Shown here: positions 34,536-44,292 of the stretch, in pieces
Layout: every line of letters starts with the position of its first letter
How positions within the stretch are numbered: the first letter of the stretch is position 1
Source of the DNA: Permianibacter aggregans
Lineage (GTDB): Bacteria; Pseudomonadota; Gammaproteobacteria; Enterobacterales; Permianibacteraceae
NCBI RefSeq assembly: GCF_009756665.1
Contig: NZ_CP037953.1
Coordinates: forward strand, 3,906,001 to 3,970,000
DNA length: 64,000 nt
Direction of reading: 5' to 3'
Position numbers and translations under genes: made by a program
Notes under the pieces: generated by a model
Seen by the model: the letters and a program-made list of their open reading frames with translations, nothing else
What the model was told of the DNA's origin: nothing
Databases searched by the model: none

Positions 34536-35726
34536 ATGAGTGATCCGGCCGAACTAATGCATACCCGCATCGTGGTCATTGATGATGATGATTTGGTGCG
34601 CGACAGCATGTGCGTTTTTCTTGAGGACTGCGGCTATAACGTGGTGTCGGCCGCGCGCGCGCGCGACGGCCTGAAAATCTGCAAGGAAGATCCGCCGGCC
34701 GTGGTGCTTTGCGATTTGCGCATGCCGGATATGGACGGTCTGCAGGTGCTGGAAGTGCTGACCCGAGAGCAACCTGGATTACCGGTTATCGTGGTTTCCG
34801 GTGCCGGCGTCATGACCGATGTGGTCGAAGCCCTGCGCCTTGGTGCCAGCGATTACCTGGTCAAACCGATCGCCGATTTGGAAGTGCTGGCGCACGCGAT
34901 TCGCTCGGTCATTCACAAGGTCAGTCTGGAAAAAGAAAACCGCCAATACCGTGATGAGCTGGAAGCGGCCAATATCGAATTGGAAGAAAACCTGGACTTG
35001 TTGCGTCGCGATCACGAGGCCGGCCGTCAGGCACAATTGCAATTGCTGCCAGAACCGTTGGCGCGATTCGGTGACTGGGAATTCAGCCATGCGGTGCTGC
35101 CGTCGCTGTATCTGAGCGGCGATTTTCTCGATTATTTTGAAATCGATGCCGATCATGTCGGTTTCTATCTGGCCGATGTCTCCGGCCATGGCGCTGCTTC
35201 GGCGTTCGTCACGATGATGCTGAAAAGCCTGATCAACCATCCGCTGCGCCGCTTCCGCAGTTTTGGCGAAACGGTGATTCTCGACCCGGCGGCTTTGCTC
35301 AGTTACTTGAATAGCGAAGTGCTGCAGGCCAATCTCGGCAAATACCTGACGCTGTTCTATGGCGTGCTGAATATCCGCACCGGTCATTTGAAATTTGCCA
35401 ATGGTGGTCATTATCCTCGGCCGTTACTGACCAATGGAAGCAAGCAGCAGTTCCTGGGCGGCAACAGTTTCCCGGTCGGTTTGTTCGATTGGGCCAGTTA
35501 TGAGAACGAAGAGCGCCGTCTCGAAGCCAAAGCCTCGCTGTTGCTGTGCTCTGATGGTGTGCTGGAAATCCCGAACGGGTCGGCATTGGCAAAGGATGAA
35601 ACTTTGATATTATCCCTGACAGATTCAGGGGTACCTGGCGTCAATGCCTTGCTGGAACGGGCCACACGCTTGGTACAAGGTGCACCGATAGACGATATCG
35701 CCTTGTTTTTGATCCGACATTTATGA
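34536..35726 (+). CDS. rssB: RssB-type response regulator with PP2C/SpoIIE phosphatase domain
   Basis: 396 residues. The receiver domain (about 10-130) has the acidic pair DDDD and the phospho-acceptor Asp60 in VVLCDLRMPDMDG, Ser/Thr in VVSGAGVM and Lys in YLVKPI. A coiled linker (about 130-165) leads to a PP2C-type domain (about 180-396) with intact metal motifs DVSGHGAASAFV, LLCSDGVLEIPNG and IDDIALFLI. The layout and the following STAS gene match pseudomonad RssB-RssC, rather than enteric RssB whose phosphatase domain is degenerate. It probably dephosphorylates RssC in a partner-switch that affects RpoS. No strong SD precedes the ATG. Confidence 0.88.
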   Translation: MSDPAELMHTRIVVIDDDDLVRDSMCVFLEDCGYNVVSAARARDGLKICKEDPPAVVLCDLRMPDMDGLQVLEVLTREQPGLPVIVVSGAGVMTDVVEALRLGASDYLVKPIADLEVLAHAIRSVIHKVSLEKENRQYRDELEAANIELEENLDLLRRDHEAGRQAQLQLLPEPLARFGDWEFSHAVLPSLYLSGDFLDYFEIDADHVGFYLADVSGHGAASAFVTMMLKSLINHPLRRFRSFGETVILDPAALLSYLNSEVLQANLGKYLTLFYGVLNIRTGHLKFANGGHYPRPLLTNGSKQQFLGGNSFPVGLFDWASYENEERRLEAKASLLLCSDGVLEIPNGSALAKDETLILSLTDSGVPGVNALLERATRLVQGAPIDDIALFLIRHL

Positions 35727-36223
35727 GAACAACGACAACCGGACAGGTTTCCTACGCCCTTCACAACGGTGTCTATGTATTGAAGTTTCGTGGCGATATC
35801 CGGTTTCAGATCTGCGCTGCCGTTGATCGCTTCATTCAGAAAATTTTCCAGGAGCAGGAGCAGGCGTCGGTGATCATCGATTTGCTTGATGCCACGGCCG
35901 TCGACAGCACGGCCTTAGGCGTGCTCGCCCAGGTCGCTATCCACACACGCCGCGCCCAGGACAAACGCCCGACGATACTGGTCAATCAACCCGAGATGCT
36001 GGCGGTTTTGAAAGCGGTCAGTTTCGACAAGGTATTTCATCTGTTGCCGGATGCCGGCAGTGAGCCGGAAGCCTACGAAGAACTGGCGGAATTGGCCGAA
36101 GACGAAAAAGATTACACCCGCCATGTGCTCAACGCCCATCGCAATTTGATGGCGCTATCGCATGAAAATCGTCAATTGTTTCGTGATGTAACCCAGGCGC
36201 TGGAGGCGGCCGCACTCCAATAA
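35723..36223 (+). CDS. rssC: STAS-domain anti-sigma factor antagonist (RssC-like)
   Basis: 166 residues, overlapping rssB by 4 bp (ATGA). The STAS domain covers about residues 5-105, with VIIDLLDATAVDSTALGVLA; the Ser of DSTALG is the expected phosphorylation site in SpoIIAA-like proteins. A helical C-terminal extension of about 55 residues (EELAELAEDEKDYTRHVL and on) is longer than simple antagonists. Coupling to a PP2C-domain regulator implies that its phosphorylation state is the output; the matching serine kinase is not in the window. Confidence 0.88.
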   Translation: MRTTTTGQVSYALHNGVYVLKFRGDIRFQICAAVDRFIQKIFQEQEQASVIIDLLDATAVDSTALGVLAQVAIHTRRAQDKRPTILVNQPEMLAVLKAVSFDKVFHLLPDAGSEPEAYEELAELAEDEKDYTRHVLNAHRNLMALSHENRQLFRDVTQALEAAALQ

Positions 36224-36260
36224 TTCGGCACGCCTCAATGCTGCCAGTAGTGCAGAGCGC

Positions 36261-37013
36261 TTACCATTTTTTCTTGATTTGGAACGTCGGGTCGAAATCG
36301 TCGTCCGCCCCGGTATCGGCAGCCTGTTCGCCTTCTTCCGTTTTTGGTTCCAGCAAACGCACTTCCTTCATCGCTTCTTCCAGCACCGAAAGTTGTTCCT
36401 GGACATAGCTGTCGCTGATGTTTTCTTTGACCAAACGCTCATAGGCGTATTTGTAGTACTGGCGGGCGAGCGGTACTTTTTGCTGCAGCATCGCGAGCTG
36501 GCCGAGTTTGATATGGCCCTCGACATCACAACGCAGGCGCAAACGGGCCAAGTACTTGAATGCTTGCAAAACCTTGGGGCCATCAAGACGTGGTTCCCGG
36601 CGCAGTTTGGCGACGTATTCGGTCAACCGATGCAATTGAGAACGCAGTGCCGTCAGCTCTTCCGATTGCGCAGGCAGCTTCAAGGCCGAATCGCCGCTGG
36701 CATGCTGCGGTTGGCGACGGGTTTCTTCGGCCCATTGCATCGTGGCGGCGATATCGACCCTCGGGTCAATTTGCTTCATCGCCTGCAAGTGCAAACTGAT
36801 GTAGTCGAGCAGTACATCACGGACATTGATATCCAAGGGCAGCAAGTTGCCCAAGTCGAGCATTTCCTGGGCTTCGCGCACCGCTCCCCGATGCATGGCA
36901 ACGCGGTGCCGGCGTTCGGCTTCGGCCCGCTCGCGAGCGGCCACCCAGTTGGCGACCGCGAGACCGCCGATGGCGAGGACAATGATCAGAATGACAATAA
37001 TCGTGGTATTCAT
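36261..37013 (-). CDS. Membrane-anchored helical protein of unknown function
   Basis: 250 residues; I do not recognise a named family. Residues about 4-25 form a hydrophobic anchor (IIVILIIVLAIGGLAVANWV), followed by a charged cytoplasmic region predicted to be almost all helix. A central Gln/Ala/Pro-rich linker (about 95-115) divides it, and a helical repeat-like segment (HIKLGQLAMLQQKVPLARQY) recalls one or two TPR-like helices. The C-terminus is acidic then basic (DTGADDDFDPTFQIKKKW). It is convergent with rssC and lies 66 bp after the histidine kinase gene on the same strand, so it may belong to that signalling operon. Confidence 0.75.
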   Translation of the reverse strand: MNTTIIVILIIVLAIGGLAVANWVAARERAEAERRHRVAMHRGAVREAQEMLDLGNLLPLDINVRDVLLDYISLHLQAMKQIDPRVDIAATMQWAEETRRQPQHASGDSALKLPAQSEELTALRSQLHRLTEYVAKLRREPRLDGPKVLQAFKYLARLRLRCDVEGHIKLGQLAMLQQKVPLARQYYKYAYERLVKENISDSYVQEQLSVLEEAMKEVRLLEPKTEEGEQAADTGADDDFDPTFQIKKKW

Positions 37014-37079
37014 GCGCGCACTCGCGGTCTGGTTGTTTTATTGCTATTCATGGCGAAACACGCAGAGAAGGGCGCTTGG

Positions 37080-37772
37080 CTATGGCAGAACCATGCGAAA
37101 CGCGCCACCGCTCATTGGTTGGCCATTGGCCAACACTATATGCCCCTGCCGACCGTCCTTGCTGTGAAGTCGGGCAATTTGCCCGGAGAAATACAAACCG
37201 AGCCCGGTACTGCCTGAACTCTGGTTTATACCCAACAAATAGTCCTGCTGCTTTTCAATCATCGCTTTTGGGTAGCCGGGGCCGTCATCGGCGACGATCA
37301 GTTGCAAGGCATTATCTTGAATGAAGGCATGAAGTTCAATTGCACTTTTACTGTAGCGGATGGTGTTGGTGATGATGTTGCCGAGTGCCGACGCCAGCAA
37401 ATCGGCATCGAAATACCAGAACAAGCCCTCATCGGCGTGTACGCTCAGTTCAATATGACGGTATTGCAACAATTCACCATAGAGCAGACCCTGTTCTTCG
37501 AGAAACTCCGTGACATCGTGATAACCAATGTTCAACGGCAACTGGTCCTGCTCGATTTTGTACAACGCGAGTAGTTGCACCAAATCATGGTTGACCCGTT
37601 CCGATTCGTATTTGATGACAGCCAGTTCGCGCAAGTCATCGCGTACCGCTTCCGGAATTCGCTCGATAATGGCGTCCAAGGCCTGCAATAGCATGCCGAG
37701 CGAATTTTTCATGTCGTGTACGGTGGAGGCGAGTACGGTAGGAAAGGCAATGCCCACACGTTGACCGCTCAT
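37080..37772 (-). CDS. Soluble histidine kinase without sensor domain
   Basis: 230 residues, no membrane helix and no input domain. The H-box is VLASTVHDMKNSLGMLLQAL; the ATPase domain has the N-box NIITNTIRYS, the G1 box VADDGPGYP and the G2 box GSTGLGLYFSGQIARLH. The HDMKNSLG form of the H-box resembles kinases of the HDMKNxxG/KinB-like soluble class. It overlaps the receiver-TPR gene upstream by 4 bp, so the two are translated together and probably form a cognate pair. Its stimulus must come through a partner protein. Confidence 0.88.
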   Translation of the reverse strand: MSGQRVGIAFPTVLASTVHDMKNSLGMLLQALDAIIERIPEAVRDDLRELAVIKYESERVNHDLVQLLALYKIEQDQLPLNIGYHDVTEFLEEQGLLYGELLQYRHIELSVHADEGLFWYFDADLLASALGNIITNTIRYSKSAIELHAFIQDNALQLIVADDGPGYPKAMIEKQQDYLLGINQSSGSTGLGLYFSGQIARLHSKDGRQGHIVLANGQPMSGGAFRMVLP

Positions 37773-39400
37773 GCGCCATGCTCCGCTTTCAATTGCTGGG
37801 TTTGTCGCAACAATGCCTGGAAGCGGGCATAGCGTTTATCTTCCGGCGAAATGTGTCGGATACGTTCCAGGCAGCGCAGGCATTCGTTCAGCAAGTCTTT
37901 TTCGGCCGGATTGGCCTGAAAGATATCCAATAGTGTCTGCGCCATGTTGAGCACGATACTGATGTTCTGTGGCGCCAGTTCAATCGCTTTGCGGAAATTG
38001 CGCAAGGCGTTCTCGTGATCGCCTTTTTCAAAGAACTTGGCGCCGGCGTTATTGAGTTCAACAGCGCGATCGTTGGCTTCGTCGGCTTTGACTGCCTTGC
38101 CGAGAATTTCCTGCCGTTGTTTTTTCAGGTTTTCATCATCACCATGCAGCAATGCACAGGCATCCAGCACTTGCTTGGCGGAATCGGCATCCCCAAGCGC
38201 GACAAACTTTTCGGCAACATCGATCGCCGTATCTGGCGGCAGCGCCCGATCCAGCCCCGCCAATAATTTCGCCGCGCCTTTGGCGGCCGACGCGGCATCG
38301 TCTGGGCGGTTTTGGGTTTTGTGCAGCTCGGCCTGCGCCAGTAGCGAACGCATCGCGATTTCCTGGTCACCTTTGTAATCGGTTTCCAGTTCATTCAACA
38401 CTCGATGAAATTCATCGCTGGTGCGTTTGTCCTCAACCGGGCTGCCGCCAAGGCTGCGGGTCAGGCAGTGGGCGAGTTTCAGGTAGGGATCGGATTGTTT
38501 GAACACCGAGTGCCGGCCCTGAGAAACCGTTTGTTTGAAAGCTCGGGTAGCGACTGGGTAGTCTTCGTTTTTCAATGCAACTTCACCCAGTTTGCGTTGA
38601 CGCAGCACTGCTTTGGGTGAGCGCTTGACGGCTTCTTGCAGCACATTCTGCGCGTTTTGACTGTCGCCCAACTGCAACATCGCATCCGCCAGCAAATCTT
38701 GCGCATCGAGAAAAGTCGGTAGTTCTTTGGTGGCCGACTCCAGCAGATCTCGCGCGGCGCGTGGATTGCCCTGCTTGATCAAAATGCGAGCAGCACCCGC
38801 GATGGCCCAAGAAAGCGGCCGTTCTTTGCACAGCGTCGAATAAAGTGTGTAGGCGGCCGTCAGTTCGCCGCGCTCTTCGAGCAATTCGGCTTTGATGCGC
38901 AGGGCCGACAGCGCGTAACGCGAATTGGCCGCGACTTCCTGATCGCAAAGTTTCAGTACCAATGAATGCTTGCCGGCTTCCAGGGCGTTATTGATCGCCT
39001 GCATCGCCTGTTTCTTTTCCATCAGTTTATCGAGACGGGTTTTCAGGGCGACCTTGTTGAACGGTTTCGTTAAATAGGCATCCGGCTGGTATTCGAGTGC
39101 GCCCATGACCATCGCCGTCGAGTTTTCGGCGGTGACCATGACGAAAATGGCGCTCGGTTTCAGCAGCCGACGGTGAATCAGTTCTTCGAGAATTTGCTGG
39201 CCGTCTTTACCATCGCCGAGGTTGTAGTCTGACAGGATGATGTCGTATTTCTTGTTCAGGCATTGGTTGACCGCTTCCTGGCCAGTCGCAGCTTGGTCGA
39301 TATCGACGGCGCCCAATTGCTGGCACATGGTTTTCACCGACCGGCGGAATTCGCCGAAGTCATCAATGATCAGGAAACTTTTATCACTATAGGTATACAC
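37769..39400 (-). CDS. Response regulator receiver with TPR-repeat output
   Basis: 543 residues if started at GTG 39400 (MYTYSDKSFLIIDDFGEFR); an open frame continues to 39508 but that part does not resemble the family. The receiver (about 6-125) has the pair DDF, phospho-acceptor Asp58 in IILSDYNLGDGKDG, Thr in MVTAEN and Lys in YLTKPF. The remainder is about nine TPR-like helical repeats, for example EQGNPRAARDLLESATKE-like and GDHENALRNFRKAIELAPQN segments. There is no DNA-binding domain, so output is probably by protein contact. It is the first gene of a regulator-kinase pair. Confidence 0.82.
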   Translation of the reverse strand: MYTYSDKSFLIIDDFGEFRRSVKTMCQQLGAVDIDQAATGQEAVNQCLNKKYDIILSDYNLGDGKDGQQILEELIHRRLLKPSAIFVMVTAENSTAMVMGALEYQPDAYLTKPFNKVALKTRLDKLMEKKQAMQAINNALEAGKHSLVLKLCDQEVAANSRYALSALRIKAELLEERGELTAAYTLYSTLCKERPLSWAIAGAARILIKQGNPRAARDLLESATKELPTFLDAQDLLADAMLQLGDSQNAQNVLQEAVKRSPKAVLRQRKLGEVALKNEDYPVATRAFKQTVSQGRHSVFKQSDPYLKLAHCLTRSLGGSPVEDKRTSDEFHRVLNELETDYKGDQEIAMRSLLAQAELHKTQNRPDDAASAAKGAAKLLAGLDRALPPDTAIDVAEKFVALGDADSAKQVLDACALLHGDDENLKKQRQEILGKAVKADEANDRAVELNNAGAKFFEKGDHENALRNFRKAIELAPQNISIVLNMAQTLLDIFQANPAEKDLLNECLRCLERIRHISPEDKRYARFQALLRQTQQLKAEHGA

Positions 39401-39594
39401 GATCGTGCCACAAGGTTGATCAGTCCAGATTAAGCCTAAGTATAGATAGTCATGGAATTTCTGCTGCGTACGTGCCAAATGCCCAGGAAGGGCACCGGAA
39501 ATCCACACGTTTACCCACAGCTTGTTGCCTAGCCAAAGCCGGTCAGGGCTGATACTCTCCGCCGCTTACGGAAAAACTGGCGAAAAAAACGACA

Positions 39595-39984
39595 ATGTTG
39601 GCGCCTCGAATACTGGTCCTTGATGATGAACCGATTATCCGGATGAGCCTGGCCGCTTATTTGGAGGATGAGGGGTATCAGGTGCTGGAAGCGGCGACGG
39701 CCGAACATGCGCTGCAATTGCTGGATCAGCATGACATCGCGCTGGCGATCGTTGATATCCGGTTGCCCGGCATTGATGGCGCCGAGTTCATTCGCTATGC
39801 CTGCAACAAGGATGCGGCACTGAAATTCATTATCCATACCGGGTCAATGGAGTTCCGTCTAGACGAGTCGCTGCGGCGGCTCGGTCTGCGTACCAGCGAT
39901 ATTTTCTGCAAACCGGTCAAAGACCTTTCAGGTCTTGCCGCCTCGATAGGTCAGCGCTTGGTTTATAACGTCCAATTTGCCTGA
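39595..39984 (+). CDS. Stand-alone response regulator receiver protein
   Basis: 129 residues, receiver domain only. Acidic residues Asp10, Asp11 and Glu12, phospho-acceptor Asp54 in AIVDIRLPGIDG, Thr in IIHTGSME and Lys in IFCKPVK are all present. With no output domain it should act by binding another protein, as CheY-like regulators do. It is divergent from the receiver-TPR gene (194 bp apart) and may belong to the same signalling set. A weak hairpin follows at 40016. Confidence 0.88.
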   Translation: MLAPRILVLDDEPIIRMSLAAYLEDEGYQVLEAATAEHALQLLDQHDIALAIVDIRLPGIDGAEFIRYACNKDAALKFIIHTGSMEFRLDESLRRLGLRTSDIFCKPVKDLSGLAASIGQRLVYNVQFA

Positions 39985-40015
39985 TTTTTCGCCAATTTCT
40001 GTTCTGAATTGCCGC

Positions 40016-40038
40016 ATGGGGGCGCCTACTGCGCCCAT
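40016..40038 (+). terminator. GC-rich hairpin after the receiver gene
   Basis: ATGGGGGCGC (40016-40025) pairs with GCGCCCAT (40031-40038) around CTACT with a two-base bulge, followed by AGGTTTTG. It is a plausible but weak terminator between the receiver gene and recA. Confidence 0.4.
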
Positions 40039-40161
40039 AGGTTTTGTGAAATAATGCGGCGTCGCTTTCGTATATGAACGATAGCCAAGGTCCGTAACCC
40101 GCCCCGACACACGCGGCGACGCAAGGCGGTGAATACGGCGAATTTTCCGTGGGAGAAAGTG

Positions 40162-41199
40162 ATGGATGAGAATCGTAAGAAAGCGCTGAGTGCAGCGCTG
40201 GCTCAGATTGACCGGCAGTTTGGTAAAGGCACGGTCATGCGTCTGGGCGATCAGCAAACCCCGAAAGATATCCAGGTCATTTCGACCGGGTCGCTGGGTT
40301 TGGATATTGCGCTCGGTATTGGTGGTTTGCCGCGTGGCCGTATCGTTGAAATTTATGGTCCGGAATCGTCCGGTAAAACGACATTGACCTTGCAGGCCAT
40401 TGCCAGCTGTCAGAAAGCTGGTGGCACGGCGGCCTTCGTCGATGCCGAACACGCACTCGACCCGATTTATGCCGAAAAGCTCGGCGTCAATCTTGATGAT
40501 CTGTTGGTATCGCAACCGGATACCGGCGAGCAGGCGCTGGAAATTGTCGACATGCTGGTGCGCTCCGGCGCGGTCGATCTGGTCGTCGTCGACTCGGTTG
40601 CGGCGTTGACGCCGAAAGCGGAAATCGAAGGTGAAATGGGTGACTCGCACGTTGGTCTGCAAGCACGTTTGATGTCGCAGGCATTGCGTAAGCTGACAGC
40701 CAATATCAAACGCTCGAACTGCCTGGTTATTTTCATCAACCAGATTCGTATGAAAATCGGCGTCATGTTCGGCAACCCGGAAACCACCACCGGTGGTAAC
40801 GCGCTGAAATTCTATTCCTCGGTTCGTCTCGATATCCGTCGTATTGGTGCGGTCAAACAAGGCGAGGAGATCATCGGTAACGAAACCCGCGTCAAGGTCG
40901 TCAAGAACAAAGTCGCTCCGCCATTCAAAACGGTTGAGTTTGAAATTCTTTACGGTCAGGGCGTATCGGTCGAAGGGGAAATTCTCGATCTCGGCGTCAA
41001 GCAGGGTATCGTCGAAAAATCCGGCGCTTGGTACAGCTACGGCGGCAACCGCATCGGTCAGGGCAAGCAGAACTGCGTACAGTTCCTGCGTGAGAATCCG
41101 GAAACGCGTGCGGAAATCGAAAAGCAAATCCGCGCGGCGAACATCGACTTGTCCAGCACACCGGATGATGAGTCGGTTTCCGAAGAGGTTGAGGCCTGA
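40162..41199 (+). CDS. recA: Recombinase RecA
   Basis: 345 residues from ATG 40162, with GGGAGAAAG just upstream; an in-frame frame extends to 40129 but lacks family similarity. The start [20 protein letters not shown], the Walker [10 protein letters not shown], Walker [14 protein letters not shown]-binding loops L1 and L2 ([37 protein letters not shown]) and an acidic C-terminal tail are all present. RecA drives homologous recombination and the SOS response. No canonical CTG-N10-CAG LexA box was found in the 177 bp upstream. recX follows. Confidence 0.98.
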   Translation: MDENRKKALSAALAQIDRQFGKGTVMRLGDQQTPKDIQVISTGSLGLDIALGIGGLPRGRIVEIYGPESSGKTTLTLQAIASCQKAGGTAAFVDAEHALDPIYAEKLGVNLDDLLVSQPDTGEQALEIVDMLVRSGAVDLVVVDSVAALTPKAEIEGEMGDSHVGLQARLMSQALRKLTANIKRSNCLVIFINQIRMKIGVMFGNPETTTGGNALKFYSSVRLDIRRIGAVKQGEEIIGNETRVKVVKNKVAPPFKTVEFEILYGQGVSVEGEILDLGVKQGIVEKSGAWYSYGGNRIGQGKQNCVQFLRENPETRAEIEKQIRAANIDLSSTPDDESVSEEVEA

Positions 41200-41216
41200 A
41201 ATCCAGCGATTCGGCA

Positions 41217-41642
41217 TTGTCGGTAGCCATGCGCCTGTTGGCGCGCCGCGAACACGCTGAGCGTGAATTGCGGCGCAAGCTGACAGCGCGTGGCTTCGAT
41301 GCGTCTGAAATCGATGAAACGCTGCGCCAGTTACAACAACGTGATTGGCAAAGCGATGAGCGTTACGCGCAAAGCCTGATTAATACCCGCAAGCAGCGAG
41401 GGCAGGGGCCAAGACGTATCGCGATGGCCTTGCAACAGCAAGGCGTTTCCGGTGATGCCGTAGCGGAAGCCGACGTCGATTGGCAGGCGTTGGCGGAATC
41501 GGCAATCGAAAAATATTTACGCAATAAAGATACAGCGGATCACGCTGTGCGCATGAAGGCATTGCGCCATCTTGTGCAAAAAGGGTTTACGCCAGCAACC
41601 GCCAAGACGGCGCTGGCCAATTATCAACATCGCAACAGGTAA
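41217..41642 (+). CDS. recX: RecA regulator RecX
   Basis: 141 residues if started at TTG 41217. The frame continues upstream to a CTG at 41196 that overlaps the recA stop and would give a more typical N-terminal length, so the true start is unsure. Family motifs: MRLLARREHAERELRRKL, DWQSDERYAQSLINTRKQRGQGPRRIAMALQQQGV (read in parts), and the final LVQKGFTPATAKTAL. RecX binds RecA filaments and limits their activity. It is directly downstream of recA, the usual position, and 9 bp before alaS. Confidence 0.93.
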   Translation: MSVAMRLLARREHAERELRRKLTARGFDASEIDETLRQLQQRDWQSDERYAQSLINTRKQRGQGPRRIAMALQQQGVSGDAVAEADVDWQALAESAIEKYLRNKDTADHAVRMKALRHLVQKGFTPATAKTALANYQHRNR

Positions 41643-41651
41643 GGTGGGAAA

Positions 41652-44279
41652 GTGGGTCGTTCCAGCAATGACATTCGGGAAATGTTTCTGAAATTTTTTG
41701 AGAGCAAAGGCCATACCCGTGTCGCCTCCAGCTCGTTGATTCCATTGGACGATCCGACTCTGTTGTTCACCAACGCCGGCATGAACCAGTTCAAGGACTG
41801 TTTCCTTGGTGTTGAAAAGCGTGCTTATACCCGTGCCGTGTCTTCGCAAAAATGTGTGCGCGCCGGCGGCAAGCACAATGATTTGGAGAACGTCGGTTAC
41901 ACCGCTCGTCACCATACCTTTTTCGAAATGCTCGGCAATTTCAGCTTCGGCGATTATTTCAAGAAAGACGCGATCATTTACGCTTGGGAGTTTCTGACTT
42001 CGCCGCTCTGGCTCGGCTTGCCGAAAGAGCGTTTGTGGGTGACCGTTTATGCCACCGATGACGAAGCGTATGAGCTCTGGAACAAGGAAATCGGTATTCC
42101 GGCTGAGCGTCTGGTGCGCATTGGTGACAACAAGGGCGCTCCGTATGCGTCCGACAATTTCTGGGCAATGGGTGATACCGGTCCTTGCGGACCTTGTACC
42201 GAAATTTTCTACGATCACGGCGAAGGCATAGCTGGTGGTCCTCCAGGTTCACCGGACGAGGATGGTGACCGCTATATCGAGATCTGGAACAACGTGTTCA
42301 TGCAGTTCAATCGCACCGCTGATGGCGAATTGCATCCCCTGCCGGCGCCATCGGTCGATACCGGTATGGGCCTTGAGCGCATCAGCGCCGTCATGCAGCA
42401 TGTGCATTCAAACTACGAAATCGATTTATTCCAGCACCTGATCGATGCCGCCGCTCAAGTAACCGGCTGCGCTGACAAAGAGAACAAGTCGCTGCGCGTG
42501 ATAGCTGATCACATTCGTAGCTGCTCATTTCTGATTGCTGATGGCGCCACGCCATCAAACGAAGGCCGTGGTTATGTCTTGCGCCGAATCATCCGCCGCG
42601 CGATTCGTCACGGTTACATGCTCGGTTGCAAGGACGTATTTTTCCATAAGCTGGTGCCAGCACTGGTGAAAGAAATGGGCGCGGCTTATCCGGAACTGGT
42701 TAGCGGCCAGGCTCGCATTGAACGTGCTCTGAAACTGGAAGAAGAGCAATTTGCCCGCACGCTGGAGCAAGGCATGAAGTTGCTCGACAACGCCATTGCT
42801 GAGTTAAAAGATAAAACGCTGCCGGGCGATGTCGTGTTCAAGCTCTACGACACTTATGGTTTTCCGGTCGATTTGACCAATGACATTGCTCGCGAACGCG
42901 GCCTGACGCTGGACATGAAAGGCTATGAAGCCTGCATGAAAGAACAGCGTGAGCGCTCGCAAAGTGCTTCGCAGTTTGGTGTCGATTACACCAAGGCGCT
43001 GAAGGTCGATGCCGAAACCCATTTCCATGGTTACGACACGCTTCAGCATCGTGGGCATGTGATGTCCTTGTTGAAGGAAGGCAAAGAAGTCGAACAGGCC
43101 AGTGACGAAGAAGAACTGCTGGTCGTGCTCGATCACACGCCGTTCTATGCCGAGTCCGGTGGTCAGGTCGGCGATCATGGTGTGCTGCGTTCTGCGACAG
43201 CGGAGCTTCAAGTGGTCGACACCATCAAGATTGGCAACGCCATTGCCCACAGAGCGAAGCTGAAAGGCTCGGTAAAAAAAGGTGAGGTGTTGGATGCCGA
43301 AGTCGACCAGCTGCGTCGCCAACGCACCGTGTTGAATCACTCGGCAACCCACTTGATGCATGCGGCGTTACGCGAAGTGCTTGGCAGCCACGTTACGCAA
43401 AAAGGCTCGCTGGTTGATCCGGACCGTTTGCGTTTCGATTTTTCCCACAACGAACCGGTCAAGCCGGAAGAACTGCTGCGCATTGAACAAATCGTCAACG
43501 AACAGATCCGTGCCAACAATGCTGTCGCGGTCGACTTGATGGCACCGGAGCAGGCGATCAAGGCTGGCGCGATGGCGCTGTTCGGTGAGAAATATGGCGA
43601 CACTGTACGAGTGTTGTCGATGGGCGAATTTTCCAAAGAATTATGCGGCGGCACTCACGTCAAGCGCACCGGTGATATCGGTCTGTTCAAGATCATCAGT
43701 GAAGGCGGTATTGCCGCCGGCATTCGCCGTATTGAAGCCGTCACCGGTGAAGGCGCGCTGGCCTGGTTGCATGAGCGTGAATCGCAATTGAATCAATTGG
43801 CCTCTTCGCTAAAAAGCGATGTCAGCAATCTGCCCAATCGTGTGCAGCAAATGGCTGATCGCAACAAGCAATTGGAAAGAGAAATCGAGAAGTTGAAAGC
43901 CGCTGCGGCGGCAGGCAAAGCCGAGCAGCTGATCAATCAGGCGAAAAAACTTGGCGGCGTTAACGTCATTGTTGCTGAGCTCGATGGTCTTGATGGCAAA
44001 GCCTTGCGCGAAGCGGCCGAACGTTTGCGTGACAAGCTGGGCGAAGCGCTGGTGTTGTTGCTTAGCAGTGATGGCGAAAAACTGTCTTATATCGCGGCAG
44101 CCAGCAAATCCGTCAGTGGTCGCATTGGCGCTGGTGAAGTGGTCAGCCATATCGCGCAATTGCTCGGTGGTCGCGGTGGCGGCAAACCGGAAATGGCTCA
44201 GGGCGGCGCCGCGGCCGGTAGCGATGTTGCTGCAGCGCTGACGCAAACCGAAAACTTTATCGCCAACAAACTGAGCTGA
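41652..44279 (+). CDS. alaS: Alanyl-tRNA synthetase
   Basis: 875 residues, full length, starting at GTG 41652 (AAGGTGGGAAA upstream). The class II catalytic core begins [20 protein letters not shown], with [14 protein letters not shown] and [17 protein letters not shown]. The editing domain has the zinc ligands [11 protein letters not shown] and [15 protein letters not shown]. The C-terminal coiled coil and C-Ala domain close with [13 protein letters not shown]. It charges tRNA-Ala and clears mischarged Ser and Gly. It lies in the conserved recX-alaS-lysC-csrA order. Confidence 0.98.
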   Translation: MGRSSNDIREMFLKFFESKGHTRVASSSLIPLDDPTLLFTNAGMNQFKDCFLGVEKRAYTRAVSSQKCVRAGGKHNDLENVGYTARHHTFFEMLGNFSFGDYFKKDAIIYAWEFLTSPLWLGLPKERLWVTVYATDDEAYELWNKEIGIPAERLVRIGDNKGAPYASDNFWAMGDTGPCGPCTEIFYDHGEGIAGGPPGSPDEDGDRYIEIWNNVFMQFNRTADGELHPLPAPSVDTGMGLERISAVMQHVHSNYEIDLFQHLIDAAAQVTGCADKENKSLRVIADHIRSCSFLIADGATPSNEGRGYVLRRIIRRAIRHGYMLGCKDVFFHKLVPALVKEMGAAYPELVSGQARIERALKLEEEQFARTLEQGMKLLDNAIAELKDKTLPGDVVFKLYDTYGFPVDLTNDIARERGLTLDMKGYEACMKEQRERSQSASQFGVDYTKALKVDAETHFHGYDTLQHRGHVMSLLKEGKEVEQASDEEELLVVLDHTPFYAESGGQVGDHGVLRSATAELQVVDTIKIGNAIAHRAKLKGSVKKGEVLDAEVDQLRRQRTVLNHSATHLMHAALREVLGSHVTQKGSLVDPDRLRFDFSHNEPVKPEELLRIEQIVNEQIRANNAVAVDLMAPEQAIKAGAMALFGEKYGDTVRVLSMGEFSKELCGGTHVKRTGDIGLFKIISEGGIAAGIRRIEAVTGEGALAWLHERESQLNQLASSLKSDVSNLPNRVQQMADRNKQLEREIEKLKAAAAAGKAEQLINQAKKLGGVNVIVAELDGLDGKALREAAERLRDKLGEALVLLLSSDGEKLSYIAAASKSVSGRIGAGEVVSHIAQLLGGRGGGKPEMAQGGAAAGSDVAAALTQTENFIANKLS

Positions 44280-44292
44280 TAAACGGACCATC

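Noticed and set aside
44280-44292. Lysine riboswitch or leader before lysC
   Set aside because: Only 13 bp separate alaS and lysC, so there is no room for one.
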